Counted from the first letter of the stretch, positions 9,228 through 18,795 are shown. The stretch: DNA of 64,000 bases from Flavihumibacter sp. UBA7668 (GCF_002483205.1 NZ_DLHM01000002.1:372001-436000), one strand, 5' to 3'. Numbers and translations are program-made. Notes: a model not told the origin generated them from the letters alone.

Positions 9228-10577
9228 ATGATATTTTTAGCAATTAATTGGGCGGAAGTAGGAGTAAAAGCCGGGCAGTTTATCCTTTCTTTTTCGATTA
9301 TCGTTATTCTCCATGAATTAGGCCATTTTTTACCAGCGCGCTGGTTCAAGTGCCGGGTGGAGAAGTTTTACCTGTTTTTCAATCCCTGGTTTTCTTTGTT
9401 TAAGAAAAAAATCGGCGAAACCGAATATGGTTTGGGCTGGGTGCCATTTGGTGGATATGTGAAGATCAGTGGTATGGTGGATGAGAGCATGGATAAGGAG
9501 CAGCTAAAACTGCCACCGAAGCCTTATGAATTCCGAAGTAAACCGGCCTGGCAGCGTTTAATAATAATGGTAGGCGGGGTAATTGTGAACCTGGTACTCG
9601 GGTTCCTGATTTATGCCATGATGTTATGGTACTGGGGTGAGTCCTATGTACCTACCAATAAATTCACCTATGGTATTGCCACCGATTCCATTGCACAAAG
9701 CATTGGACTGCGTGATGGCGATAAAATTCTTTCGGTAGACGGAGAATATATTGATCGGTTTAATAAAATTCCCTTGCGGGTTATTCTGAATGGTGCCAAA
9801 ACATTTGAAGTGGAGCGCGATGGCAAACCGGTAACCATTGACATTCCTGAAAGTTTTGCGGCGGATCTGATCCATTATAAAGCCATCAGTTTTATTGATA
9901 TGCGGGTTCCGTTTTTGGGATTAAATACCATTGCGGATACCAGTGCGGCGATGAAAGCAGGCTTGCGCAAGGGAGATAAAATTCTGGCGGTGAACAACCA
10001 GCCTGTTCCTTATTTTCATACGTTTCAGTTATTAATTCGCAAGAATAAAGAGAAGACGGTTCAGTTGAAGGTAGCACGGGGGGCAGACACCCTTCAGGTT
10101 AGTGCAGCGATTCCTAAAACCGGCGTATTGGGCATTACCCCTTTATCATTTGCCGACAAGTTTGAACTAAAAGAAGTTAAATACGGATTTCTTGAAGCGG
10201 TTCCTGCCGGATTCAAGAAAAGTATTGAAACACTTACTTCTTATTGGCTGCAATTAAAATTGATTTTCAGCGGCAAGGTAAATACCAATGAATCATTGGG
10301 CAGTGTGATCAGTATTGGAAAGATGTTTGCGCCTGTTTGGGACTGGCAGCAGTTCTGGGGACTGACGGCATTTTTCAGTCTGGTGCTGGCGCTGATGAAT
10401 ATATTACCCATACCCGGACTGGATGGCGGTCACGCGTTGTTCACGCTCTATGAAATGATATCGGGCCGCAAGCCGAGCGATAAGTTCATGGAGTATGCAC
10501 AGATGGTGGGCATGATTTTGCTGCTTGGGTTGATGGCCTATGCGCTGGGACTGGATATCTTCCGGTTGTTTAAATAG
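9228..10577 (+). CDS. rseP: Site-2 protease family intramembrane zinc protease (RseP/YaeL)
   Basis: A 449-residue membrane metalloprotease that typically cuts anti-sigma factors within the membrane. The zinc motif HELGH is at residues 29-33 in the first membrane segment, PDZ-like regions occupy the middle (around 130-310), and the second active-site motif PGLDGGH is near residue 398 in a C-terminal membrane segment. The length and order match RseP. It stands alone between a divergent lipoprotein and a GDPD gene that starts two bases after its stop. Confidence 0.94.
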   Translation: MIFLAINWAEVGVKAGQFILSFSIIVILHELGHFLPARWFKCRVEKFYLFFNPWFSLFKKKIGETEYGLGWVPFGGYVKISGMVDESMDKEQLKLPPKPYEFRSKPAWQRLIIMVGGVIVNLVLGFLIYAMMLWYWGESYVPTNKFTYGIATDSIAQSIGLRDGDKILSVDGEYIDRFNKIPLRVILNGAKTFEVERDGKPVTIDIPESFAADLIHYKAISFIDMRVPFLGLNTIADTSAAMKAGLRKGDKILAVNNQPVPYFHTFQLLIRKNKEKTVQLKVARGADTLQVSAAIPKTGVLGITPLSFADKFELKEVKYGFLEAVPAGFKKSIETLTSYWLQLKLIFSGKVNTNESLGSVISIGKMFAPVWDWQQFWGLTAFFSLVLALMNILPIPGLDGGHALFTLYEMISGRKPSDKFMEYAQMVGMILLLGLMAYALGLDIFRLFK

Positions 10578-10578
10578 C

Positions 10579-11469
10579 ATGCATATTATGATGTGGTATA
10601 AAAACAGGATTTCAGTTCCGGTTTTATTGGTCTCATTAAATACGCTGGTAGTTCTGCCAGGCTTTTCTCAGTCGTTTGAAAAGATGGCGCACAGGGGAGG
10701 TAGTGCGCTAATGCCGGAGAACACCATTATTGCGATGCAGAACGCGATGGATTTTGGGGTCGGTTTGGAAATGGATCTTTATCTCAGCAAAGACAAAAAA
10801 GTGTTTGTTTATCATGATGATAAGATATCTCCCAAATTTGGCAGTAATCCCGATGGTACGCCAGTGACGCAGGAGCAAGCTGCGAAAAAGAAAATCATTG
10901 ATTTTACTTATGCTGAATTAAAGCCCTACGACCTGGGCATGCGGGCACATCCGGATTTTCCCAGAAGAAAGCGGGTGAAAGCGGGTATACCGCTGCTGAC
11001 CGAACTGATTGATTCGGTCGAATCTTATGCCCGGCGCGGAGATTTAAAGCTGCCGAATTATTCCATGGAGATAAAGGTGCCGAATGCTAGTCTGGCTCCC
11101 CGATATAAAGTTGATTTGGTGGATAGTGTAATCCAAATTATCAGCGCAAAAAGCATTCCTGATCGGGTAATTATTCAATCGTTCGATATTGAGACGCTCG
11201 AATATCTACATCAGCAATATCCGGATGTGAAAACTGCCTACCTGGTAGGGCAGGGGCATTACCTCGACAACCTGAAGAAACTCAGCTTTACACCAACAGC
11301 TTATAGTCCGCCTTATCAGTTGGTTACGCCTGAACTCATCGCTTACTGCCATACTAAAAACATGCTGGTAGTAACCTGGACGGTGAACAACAAAAAAGAC
11401 ATTGAACGCCTGAAGCAAATGGGCGTAGATGTGGTTATGTCTGATTATCCCGATTATTTTCTTCCGTGA
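10579..11469 (+). CDS. Exported glycerophosphodiester phosphodiesterase
   Basis: A GDPD-type TIM barrel hydrolase of about 296 residues that would release glycerol 3-phosphate from deacylated phospholipids. Conserved residues seen are AHRGG and PENT near the N-terminus, the metal-binding EMD segment, and YHDD. A hydrophobic signal peptide ending near GFSQ points to the periplasm. The ATG at 10579 directly follows the rseP stop; an alternative ATG lies at 10588. It converges with the MutS-like gene across the 14-base repeat pair. Confidence 0.9.
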   Translation: MHIMMWYKNRISVPVLLVSLNTLVVLPGFSQSFEKMAHRGGSALMPENTIIAMQNAMDFGVGLEMDLYLSKDKKVFVYHDDKISPKFGSNPDGTPVTQEQAAKKKIIDFTYAELKPYDLGMRAHPDFPRRKRVKAGIPLLTELIDSVESYARRGDLKLPNYSMEIKVPNASLAPRYKVDLVDSVIQIISAKSIPDRVIIQSFDIETLEYLHQQYPDVKTAYLVGQGHYLDNLKKLSFTPTAYSPPYQLVTPELIAYCHTKNMLVVTWTVNNKKDIERLKQMGVDVVMSDYPDYFLP

Positions 11470-11474
11470 AAATT

Positions 11475-11502
11475 CACCCGACCGGTGGCACCCGACCGGT
11501 GG
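11475..11502. repeat. Two tandem 14-base CACCCGACCGGTGG units
   Basis: Two exact copies of the 14-base unit (11475-11488, 11489-11502) fill the whole gap between the GDPD stop and the MutS-like stop on the other strand. The unit is partly palindromic around ACCGGT and is the same one found in the argB-argE hairpin. Its position between convergent genes fits a REP-like or terminator-associated element. Confidence 0.75.
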
Positions 11503-13302
11503 TTACAAATCGATGCCGATTTTTTTCATGAGGATGCTGGCGTTCATGCTGGTGCAGATGCCGGTTTTCAGTTTGTAATCGAAAAAGAGTTCTTCGTTTT
11601 CGACCGATACATCAAAATGATAGTTGGTGATAGCGGCGGGTGCTTCTGTTTGAAGTTCTGTCAGGGCCAGGTCGTGGGTGGCAAGGAGTCCGGTTGCGTT
11701 TTGTTTGATGAGCTGGCGGATCAGCGCGCGGGAGCCGGTTTGGCGATCCTGCGAATTGGTGCCGCGCAGGATTTCATCGAGCAGCAGGAAAACGGGTTCT
11801 CCGGCATTTACCGCTTCAATAATATTTTTCAGTTTGGTGAGTTCTGCATAAAAAGTGGAGGTGTTTTCTTCCAGGTTATCGGCGATGCGCATACTGCTCA
11901 TGATGCGCATATTGCTGACGGTTAGTTGTTGCGCCACTACGGGGGCACCGGCCATGGCCAGCACCTGGTTGATGCCGATGCTGCGGAGGAAGGTACTTTT
12001 TCCGGCCATATTGGAGCCGGTGATGAGGGCGATAGCGGGCCGGCCGCTGGTATTGAAATCGTTGGTGATGCATTTCTCCACTGGAATCAGTGGGTGCCCG
12101 AGACCGATGGCAGAGAAACTACCGGGGTCATTACTCAGTTCCGGAAAGCTGTAGTATGGATGGTTAAAAGAGAAGCGGCCCAGCGAGTTGAGGGCTTCCA
12201 GTTCGGCGATGGTGGTGAACCATTGGCGGATAGCGGCCTGGTGACCGGTTTTCCAGTTTTCGAGGCTCCAGACCTGTTGGAGATCCCAGAGCAGGAAGGT
12301 ATTGAGGGGAATATAGACCAGGGGATTGAGGCGGTAATCAAAGCGGTCGAGAATTTTTCTTAGTTCGCGGATGGCGGCGGAGGCTTTTTGTGAGTTATTG
12401 GTAGCGATGGCGGCCTGGTGATTTTTCAGGAGATCGGCATTGAAACTGGCGGATTCAATCCATTCGAGGGAATTGGAGAGGGTAGCGAGGGAGGGGAGGA
12501 TGGAATCGAGTTGGCGATAAATGGGCTGGATGCCTTTGGAAATATAAAAAGCGGTGGCGAGCAGAATAAGGACCAGCAGGTAAAAGGGGCCGGCTGGCAG
12601 GATGTCTATGATATGCAGCAGCAGGGCGCCGAGAGCAAGAATGGGCCAGGCGAAACGCAGCAGGTTCCAAGTTTTTTTAGGAGCGTATTGGGAGTTGGTG
12701 GCTGCCCAGTTCAGGATTTGATTGCGTGCATTATTGGTAAGCGGTTGTTGGTGGCCATAGGCTTCGAATTGGAGGCTCCAGGCTGGTTGGGAGGCCAGGT
12801 CCCGGGAGGCGGCTTGCCGGGTGAGGATAGCTTCATTGGAAGCGGGGTTCAGCAGCCAGTTGGCGAGGGTTTCGTGGGCTTCTTCGCCGGTGGTACGGTG
12901 AAGAAACTGGAAGAGGGAGGCTTTTCCGAATAGGTCGAGGTCGCCGGCGTAGGGGTGTTTGGGAGGGGGCAGCAGATCGCCCCCGGGCCGATGGGTAAAC
13001 TGGTGTTGGGCGATGGTTTGTTCTTCGTTTATAAGGCGAACGATTTCTTTCAGGAGCAGGAGTCTTTCTGTATACTGGAGACTGAATTTCACCAGGAGCA
13101 GGAAAATGGCGAGGGCGATGGCGAAAAGCAGGAAGAGCAGGGAGAAGGATTGGGATCTGTAAAAATAGAGCAGGCCGGCACCGATTAGCAGGGTGCTGAC
13201 CCGGAGCAGAGAGATGCGGCTTCTTTTTTGCGAAACTGCCTGAATTTCAGTGTTGATTGCTGTGAGGTGATTCGTATAGAACTGTAAAGGATCCTTTTTC
13301 AT
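11503..13302 (-). CDS. Membrane-anchored MutS-like ATPase
   Basis: A 599-residue protein with the MutS-family ATPase domain at its C-terminus: Walker A TGSNMAGKSTFLRS near residue 415, a Walker B segment LLLDEILRGTNS near 505, and the ATHD motif after it. The N-terminal third lacks the mismatch-recognition domain and instead has hydrophobic segments (around 40-85 and 220-260), typical of a MutS-related family common in Bacteroidota whose function is unknown. The ATG at 13302 was chosen because the upstream codons are poorly hydrophobic and family-atypical. It is unlikely to be the mismatch-repair MutS itself. Confidence 0.85.
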   Translation of the reverse strand: MKKDPLQFYTNHLTAINTEIQAVSQKRSRISLLRVSTLLIGAGLLYFYRSQSFSLLFLLFAIALAIFLLLVKFSLQYTERLLLLKEIVRLINEEQTIAQHQFTHRPGGDLLPPPKHPYAGDLDLFGKASLFQFLHRTTGEEAHETLANWLLNPASNEAILTRQAASRDLASQPAWSLQFEAYGHQQPLTNNARNQILNWAATNSQYAPKKTWNLLRFAWPILALGALLLHIIDILPAGPFYLLVLILLATAFYISKGIQPIYRQLDSILPSLATLSNSLEWIESASFNADLLKNHQAAIATNNSQKASAAIRELRKILDRFDYRLNPLVYIPLNTFLLWDLQQVWSLENWKTGHQAAIRQWFTTIAELEALNSLGRFSFNHPYYSFPELSNDPGSFSAIGLGHPLIPVEKCITNDFNTSGRPAIALITGSNMAGKSTFLRSIGINQVLAMAGAPVVAQQLTVSNMRIMSSMRIADNLEENTSTFYAELTKLKNIIEAVNAGEPVFLLLDEILRGTNSQDRQTGSRALIRQLIKQNATGLLATHDLALTELQTEAPAAITNYHFDVSVENEELFFDYKLKTGICTSMNASILMKKIGIDL

Positions 13303-13352
13303 AGGGCGTGAAACTAGGATATTTTCATATCTTTGCAAGTTGGAATTAGGAG

Positions 13353-13416
13353 GTTGGAAGTTTGAAGTTTAGGTCTGTTGTTAGTTACTTCTAACTTTGT
13401 ACTTCAAACTTCTAAC
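13353..13416. repeat. Inverted repeat upstream of ssrA
   Basis: Bases 13353-13368 and 13401-13416 are reverse complements over 16 positions with one mismatch, made of AAGTTTGAAGT-type words that also recur directly next to them. It lies between the start of the MutS-like gene and the tmRNA. Such repeats are frequent Bacteroidota intergenic sequences; a terminator or promoter role is not evident. Confidence 0.6.
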
Positions 13417-13424
13417 TTCCGACG

Positions 13425-13797
13425 GGGGCTGTACTGGTTTCGACAGCGTAGTTCTTTGAGAGTGTAAGCATGCCGTGCGTTGGATAATTAGCACGTAAAT
13501 CTGAATACCCGAACTTCAAATGGCAATACACAGTATGCCATGGCTGCCTAATCAGTGATTAAGTAGTCATTAGGGCCGCGTTGAGCAGGTTGATCTGTTA
13601 CCAAGCTCCGCCGCCGACTCAAAACAAAATACAGGTTGCTGTTCAACCAGGCTGTGAGTTGAACTTAAGACTATCCAGCTAAGGAGGGAATTGGTTTGTT
13701 GTTTTCCTGTTCTTTCCCGACAAGTAATAATCAACTAAGCATGTAGAAAGCTTTCGGCGGATATGTTTGGACGGGGGTTCGACTCCCCCCAGCTCCA
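13425..13797 (+). ncRNA. ssrA: Transfer-messenger RNA
   Basis: The 5' end GGGGGCTGTACTGGTTTCGACAG and the 3' end GGGGGTTCGACTCCCCCCAGCTCCA are the classical tmRNA acceptor/T-arm ends and pair as GGGGCTG with CAGCTCC. The tag frame ends at the TAA of 13549-13551 and reads ...SNGNTQYAMAA; the exact resume codon was not determined. tmRNA rescues stalled ribosomes. The CCA end is not encoded (the next bases are CTT). The 3' end is a frequent integration site, and an integrase gene lies right behind it. Confidence 0.95.
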
Positions 13798-13811
13798 CTT
13801 TTTAGTATTAA

Positions 13812-13867
13812 ACACGGTTAACTACCGTGTGGAAAGCTCGCAAAACCCAGTATTTGCGGGCTTTTTT
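13812..13867 (+). terminator. Hairpin pair after ssrA, second one an intrinsic terminator
   Basis: A first hairpin pairs ACACGGT (13812-13818) with ACCGTGT (13824-13830). A second pairs 13833-13844 with 13853-13864 (12 positions, one G-T wobble) and runs into a T stretch, giving a Rho-independent terminator for the tmRNA. Because these bases lie past the ssrA end they are probably part of the island's left edge or the att region. Confidence 0.75.
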
Positions 13868-14057
13868 CATTTTTAGCTGACCCTAGTTTACCCCGCTTTA
13901 CCAAAAAGTTCATTGAACGATTCATTGAACTCATACCGGGCCTTACCCGAGTTCAATGAATCTTACACAACTCGCTCTCTATTAACACTTTGTACCGATA
14001 CATGTAGGTTTTTACTCATGTATCAAATCTAATTTTACAACCTATAAAAGAGGTGTT

Positions 14058-15281
14058 ATGGAAAAGAGTTTTGGATTATTATTTTTTCTTCGAAAATCGA
14101 AGTCTACCGCTGATGGAGAGCTGCACGTTTACCTGAAAATAACCGTGGATAGGACCGCGGTAGAAATCAGTACAAAGCGAAAATGCCACACTGATAAGTG
14201 GAACAATGCGTCGGGGCGTATGAAGGGTAAAACGGATGCGGTAAGAGAGTTTAATGCCTATCTGGATACGTTAACACAAAAGGTATTTGAAGCGAAGCGG
14301 CAGTTGATCGAAAGCGACAAACCCGTAACGGCCCAGAGTATCAAAGACCTGTTATTGGGCACTGAAACGCAGCGACGGAAAATAATGCTTATGGAGATGT
14401 TTCAGCAGCATAATGAGAAGATGAAGGCGTTGGTGGGGCATCAGTATGCTCCGATGACCTTAAAGCGATATGAAACTGCGCTGCGACACACCCAGGCATT
14501 TATACAATGGAAATTTAACGTTCCGGATATTCCTATCCAAACAATGGACTATGAAATGATTTGTGATTTTGAATTCTGGTTCAAAAGCGTACGCAAGTGT
14601 GACCACAATACCACCATGAAATACCTGAGTAACTTCCGTAAGATCGTTAATCATTGCCTTAAAAGCGGTTGGTTACCCAAAGATCCATTTTACGGGTTTA
14701 ATATGGGAAAGCGGGAAGTTCGGCGGTTTGCTTTAACAGAAAATGAACTGCAGAAAATTGAAACTAAAGAGATAGCAATAGAACGGTTAAGAATTGTAAG
14801 AGATATATTTCTGTTCAGTTGTTATACAGGGTTGGCGTATGTCGATGTAAAGCAGTTAAAGCCATCTGAGATCATCGTTGGGATAGATGGCGAAGAATGG
14901 ATTGTATCGCAACGACAAAAAACAGCAGTTCCTACACGGATACCGTTGCTCCCAAACGCCAGAGCAATAATTGACCGATATCAAAATCATCCTCAATGCA
15001 AATTGAATAACACAGTGCTTCCTATACTTACGAATCAAAAGATGAATGCATATTTAAAAGAAATCGCAGACATCTGTGCCATACAAACCAACCTCACTTT
15101 TCATATTGCCCGTCATACGTTTGCGACTACAGTTACACTAAATAATGGGGTACCTATAGAAACGGTATCAAAGATGTTAGGGCACCGTGATATTAAGACT
15201 ACGCAGCAATATGCAAAAATCCTGGATCGAAAGGTGAGTGACGATATGAAATCAGTTCGGAAGAAATATTTACCGACATAG
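14058..15281 (+). CDS. int: Tyrosine recombinase/integrase of the Bacteroidetes conjugative-element type
   Basis: A 407-residue site-specific recombinase with an N-terminal arm-binding domain, a core-binding SAM-like domain (about 105-205) and a C-terminal catalytic domain. Catalytic residues seen are HIARH (349-353, Arg352), LGH (His376) and Tyr385 in QQYA. The first catalytic arginine of the family is replaced: the motif reads TGLAYVDV with Ala260, as is known for CTnDOT-type integrases where this arginine is also absent. It lies 260 bases after ssrA in the same direction, so ssrA is the likely attachment site. Confidence 0.93.
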   Translation: MEKSFGLLFFLRKSKSTADGELHVYLKITVDRTAVEISTKRKCHTDKWNNASGRMKGKTDAVREFNAYLDTLTQKVFEAKRQLIESDKPVTAQSIKDLLLGTETQRRKIMLMEMFQQHNEKMKALVGHQYAPMTLKRYETALRHTQAFIQWKFNVPDIPIQTMDYEMICDFEFWFKSVRKCDHNTTMKYLSNFRKIVNHCLKSGWLPKDPFYGFNMGKREVRRFALTENELQKIETKEIAIERLRIVRDIFLFSCYTGLAYVDVKQLKPSEIIVGIDGEEWIVSQRQKTAVPTRIPLLPNARAIIDRYQNHPQCKLNNTVLPILTNQKMNAYLKEIADICAIQTNLTFHIARHTFATTVTLNNGVPIETVSKMLGHRDIKTTQQYAKILDRKVSDDMKSVRKKYLPT

Positions 15282-15534
15282 TCATTGTTACCGAAGTAGG
15301 GAGCTGTTTATAAATTCCAGTGCTGTTGCTTAACAGAGAAACTCTTAATACCTCTTGACAACTGTCAATCTAGGATCCGGATTAATTGTAAAATGCAATA
15401 AGGCAAGCATGTGTTGCTAAAACCGATATTTTTCTACTGTCCACCAAAAATTTAAAAGAATTTTCGCAAGTTAGATTAGGATTTGCCTGGTTTGCAAACA
15501 TATATTTAGGTTTATTCTACTAAAATCTTTTGTT

Positions 15535-15849
15535 ATGGGAGTGAATGGTATGAGGGGAAATTCATCAATATTTTTTAATTGTGATCCTGATGATTTTCTG
15601 GAGGATTTGCGCAAAATATTTCGAGAAGAGATTAGATTAGCGTTAACAGTTTTCCATTCTAATAAAGATAATTCTGTTAGTCCATCGCCAGGAAATGAAT
15701 TGATTAAAGTTCGGGAATTGTGTCATTTTCTAAAAGTGTCAAAGCCGACCATTTATGATTGGATTAAGTGCGGAAAATTAAGACCTATTAAGATTCACAG
15801 TAGAACATATTTTTTAAGGAAGGAGATTGATGAGTTATTGAATTCGTAA
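15535..15849 (+). CDS. Excisionase-like helix-turn-helix protein
   Basis: A 104-residue protein whose C-terminal half (from about residue 55) is a MerR/excisionase-type winged HTH: LIKVRELCHFLKVSKPTIYD followed by WIKCGKLRPIKI and a short strand pair with an RTYF turn. This domain is typical of DNA-bending excision factors of integrative elements. The position just after the integrase supports a role in excision. An in-frame ATG at 15550 is an alternative start. Confidence 0.8.
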   Translation: MGVNGMRGNSSIFFNCDPDDFLEDLRKIFREEIRLALTVFHSNKDNSVSPSPGNELIKVRELCHFLKVSKPTIYDWIKCGKLRPIKIHSRTYFLRKEIDELLNS

Positions 15850-16010
15850 TTCATTAAACGACATCACATGCTATACAGGCAGGAAAACTAATATTTATAG
15901 CTAGTTGCCACGATCAGACGGATTATAGGTGAAGATATACCCAAATGGTCCACGCCAGGACTACCTTAAATATTGGGAATCAATGCTGTTAAAGAAAACC
16001 GTAAACCGGT

Positions 16011-16273
16011 GTTTTTCCTATTCTTACGAATCAAAAGATGATTGCATATTTCAAAGAAATTGCAGACATCTGTGCCATAAAAACCAACCTTACTTTTCAT
16101 ATTGATATCATACGATTGCGACTACAGTTTCACTAAATAATAGGGTGCCTATAGGAACGGTTTCAAAAATGTTGGGACATCGTGACATTAACACGACACG
16201 GAAATATATAAAAATCCTGGATAAAAAGGTAAGTGAGGGTATGAAAATGGTAAATAAATATTTGCCGACTCCA
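16011..16273 (+). pseudogene. Degenerate second copy of the integrase C-terminal coding region
   Basis: Bases 16011-16273 match the integrase segment that begins near 15010 and runs to its stop, including the words for LGHRDI and the KILD segment. The copy has several substitutions, a broken HIARH region (HID followed by a frame change) and no start. It cannot make an active recombinase. It looks like the leftover of a previous element inserted at the same ssrA site or a local duplication. Confidence 0.85.
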
Positions 16274-16304
16274 GATGAAATTGCTTTTGTTTAGTGGAAT
16301 TATT

Positions 16305-16530
16305 CGCTTTTTAAGCAGCCCTTGCTTTACATACCGATTAAGGTCTGTACGATTAATTTTAAAGTAGCTTTCCAGGTCATACCTAGAGTACCAGCTATTT
16401 TTTATCACAGACACTGGAAATATTTTTTTGTACAGTGCTTTTTGGCAGGGGATTCATTTGATACCATTCTTAACCATGAGTCTTCTTTTAAGGCAGGCTG
16501 GTCACAAATCCCGCAGGTCCCGCTTTCCTA
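16305..16530 (-). pseudogene. Possible remnant of a small cysteine/HTH-containing gene
   Basis: On the minus strand two adjoining frames look protein-like. One reads CGICDQPALKEDSW and HCTKKYFQC (spaced cysteines), and the next reads YDLESYFKINRTDLNRYVKQGLL, an HTH-like stretch. No ATG opens either frame, and they shift near 16412. They may be pieces of one broken gene or chance. Around them (15850-16010 and 16531-16843) I see no other convincing gene; a 35-codon minus-strand ORF at 16617-16724 is too short to call. Confidence 0.3.
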
Positions 16531-16843
16531 TAAATGAAACCCTTTGCGATTGTTTTTAATTTGGCTTAGCAGTCAACTTCAATAGAGTCATTTTTGCCTG
16601 TGGCCTTCGCTAGAAGTTAAACGAATTGGTATGCCTGCAGCACCTCTTCATCAGTGATAAGCCTGTTTTGTTCCTTTCCAAGAATGGCCTTTAGTTCTTC
16701 AAGATGTTTTTGCTTGGACTTCATAATAGGGGATTGAAAACTTAAAATAGGGCCCAGATCGCCTCCAAAGTGGTGCGTACAAAAATATGTTGTATATTTT
16801 TGCTCGACAGACATGCATACAATAAAATGCAATAAAAGTAATT

Positions 16844-18244
16844 ATGGCACGACCAACGTATGAATATGCAGGAGAAAATGGTAGTATTGAGGTTAAAAAA
16901 ACTCGACATGGTTATAATGTGATATTCACTCCTCCTGAAGAAGCAGTGCCAAGAGGATATGATGATGATAACGAATTTAAACTTCTCATTGCCCAGATGA
17001 ACCTTGATAAAAATGCTTTTACTTTTTTCCCTTTTAAAGGCAGAGGTTTATATGCCATGCAGCCTAAGTATTTTACGTTGCAAGCAATTACCGTGGAAAT
17101 CGAAAGTTACAACCCTAATGGGTTCGATGTCGCAGATGCAGAAGAGGTTTTTGCAAGCCTCCCGGTTGTATTTATTGAGAATTATAATTACGGATTAGGC
17201 TTTTTAAAGAAATACAGTCAGATAGCTACCTTCATAGAAACACTGGGCGCCAAACAACTTTATATAAGTAAGCATAAGCCAACATATTTTGATAAAGAAT
17301 CGGAAGTAATGACCACTAACTTCAACGATTTGCGCATGCTTCAAAATGCTATCGATAAAATCGCAGCAAGGGCAAGCAAGATTGCGTTAACCACAAAGCA
17401 TGACGTAACTGCAGGGATATTGTTGGACTTATTAGGTAAGTCATCAGGCTATTCCGTCAATGTGGAGAAGAGGGATATTAAAGAACGAATTTCAAAGAAT
17501 GCGTTGTGGCCAATGACGGAGATAAGTCGTCAAAGACAGAACGAGGCAGTAGAAATCGTGACTGCCAATAGTAGGAAGATGTTTCGAGAACAGCCAGGCA
17601 AACTTGTGCAACTGCGCAAAGATATTGAGCTGGTCACGCTCGATGAGCTGATAAAGAAATTCGGGGACATGCTTGAGAAGAATTTAGAGGAGTATCATTG
17701 GCAACGACTGTTCGAGGAAAACCCTTTTATATTAAACATGGCATTTGGTGTACCGATAATTAAAGTTCGTGGTCACGCATATGTTGGAGGACGGAAAATT
17801 GTCGGTGGTGGAGATAAAATCACGGATTTTTTGGTCAAGAACAGCATCAGCAATAATGCAGCCATTGTAGAAATAAAAAAGCCAACTACTAAGCTTTTGG
17901 GTGCGGCAACATATCGACATGATGTATATGCTCCATCTTCTGAGCTGTCCGGTGCAAGCAACCAGCTACTTGACCAGATATACAAATTTCAAAAGAATAT
18001 TGCTTCCTTGAAAGAGGAAAGTGGTATATACGATATCGAAACTTATTCTGTGGTAGGAGTTTTGGTGGTTGGCAGATCGATGAGCACTGCGGGTGAGAGG
18101 AAATCTTTTGAGCTATTCAGAGGCAATTCTAAAAATATCATGATACTTACTTTCGATGAGCTCTTGGAGAGGCTTAAACAGTTAAAGACATTCCTTGGAG
18201 AGGACGATAGCTATTTTCAAACAGAAGGGGATCTGCCATTTTAA
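16844..18244 (+). CDS. sduA: Shedu anti-phage protein, DUF4263 nuclease
   Basis: A 466-residue single-gene defence protein. The C-terminal DUF4263 domain (about 275-440) shows a PD-(D/E)xK nuclease core: Asp328 in KITDFLV and Glu343-x-Lys345 in AAIVEIKKP, preceded by the characteristic WQRLFEENPFIL helix and followed by NQLLDQIYKF. The N-terminal region (1-270) is divergent, as usual in Shedu proteins where it acts as sensor. It stands alone between island integrase genes and an IS21 remnant. The identity rests on the domain pattern; phage protection is known for the family, not shown here. Confidence 0.88.
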   Translation: MARPTYEYAGENGSIEVKKTRHGYNVIFTPPEEAVPRGYDDDNEFKLLIAQMNLDKNAFTFFPFKGRGLYAMQPKYFTLQAITVEIESYNPNGFDVADAEEVFASLPVVFIENYNYGLGFLKKYSQIATFIETLGAKQLYISKHKPTYFDKESEVMTTNFNDLRMLQNAIDKIAARASKIALTTKHDVTAGILLDLLGKSSGYSVNVEKRDIKERISKNALWPMTEISRQRQNEAVEIVTANSRKMFREQPGKLVQLRKDIELVTLDELIKKFGDMLEKNLEEYHWQRLFEENPFILNMAFGVPIIKVRGHAYVGGRKIVGGGDKITDFLVKNSISNNAAIVEIKKPTTKLLGAATYRHDVYAPSSELSGASNQLLDQIYKFQKNIASLKEESGIYDIETYSVVGVLVVGRSMSTAGERKSFELFRGNSKNIMILTFDELLERLKQLKTFLGEDDSYFQTEGDLPF

Positions 18245-18795
18245 TTGTGTATTGACTTCACTGCATTTTCAATCTTCCCTTTGCTTTCCGGATCTCCTTT
18301 CCGACAGAAGTGAAGCGCAAAACCGACTTTCACCTGCCTGCCCTGGCTGTTACGAAGATTGTATTCACCAAAATCTGCCTGTGCCTGTGCACCATAGGCA
18401 CTCTCAGCAACCATAGCATAATCACGCTGCACAACCACCTTTTGCAGATGATATTTTTGACGAACCCAGCAAACAAAATTGAACACCGTTTTGCTGTCAA
18501 CCGCTGGAAAATCAGGATAATGCTCTTTCAGCCAATCGTGCATTTGAGCAGCAGAAGTCTCCGGGTACTTCGTCAAACGGGCCTTTACAAACCCTTCATA
18601 GGGCTCCAGGTCTTTTTTGCGTTCCGACTGGTTCTGCAGGAACTGTTCGTAGTCAGATTCCGTCATCGAAAGGTACTTTTTGACTGTACGCCAATCCAGC
18701 ACCAGTTCCTTACTGATCCGGGAGATTGATAATCCATCCCGATGCAATTGATGTACCGTATGATAAGTCATGAGTTTTTTCGCATATGCATTCAT
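18241..18795 (-). pseudogene. istA: IS21-family transposase IstA, internally deleted remnant
   Basis: The N-terminal HTH (VHQLHRDGLSISRISKEL) and the following region to QAQADFGEY match IstA. After VKVGFAL the frame jumps to HFCRKGDPESKGKIENAVK, which normally lies far downstream, so the middle of the catalytic DDE domain is deleted in frame, and the protein then stops. About 184 residues remain instead of roughly 500, and no istB follows. The gene cannot be active. It abuts the stop of the Shedu gene. The left-end repeats at 18862-18945 belong to it. Confidence 0.85.

Noticed and set aside
11926..12363. Open frame on the + strand opposite the MutS-like gene
   Set aside because: It is antisense to a strongly conserved coding frame with Walker motifs; composition only.
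13302..13424. Promoter of ssrA
   Set aside because: The region is made of repeated AAGTTTGAAGT words; no reliable Bacteroidota promoter match could be picked.
18310..18729. 139-codon + strand ORF
   Set aside because: Shadow of the istA remnant on the minus strand; no signal or domain.
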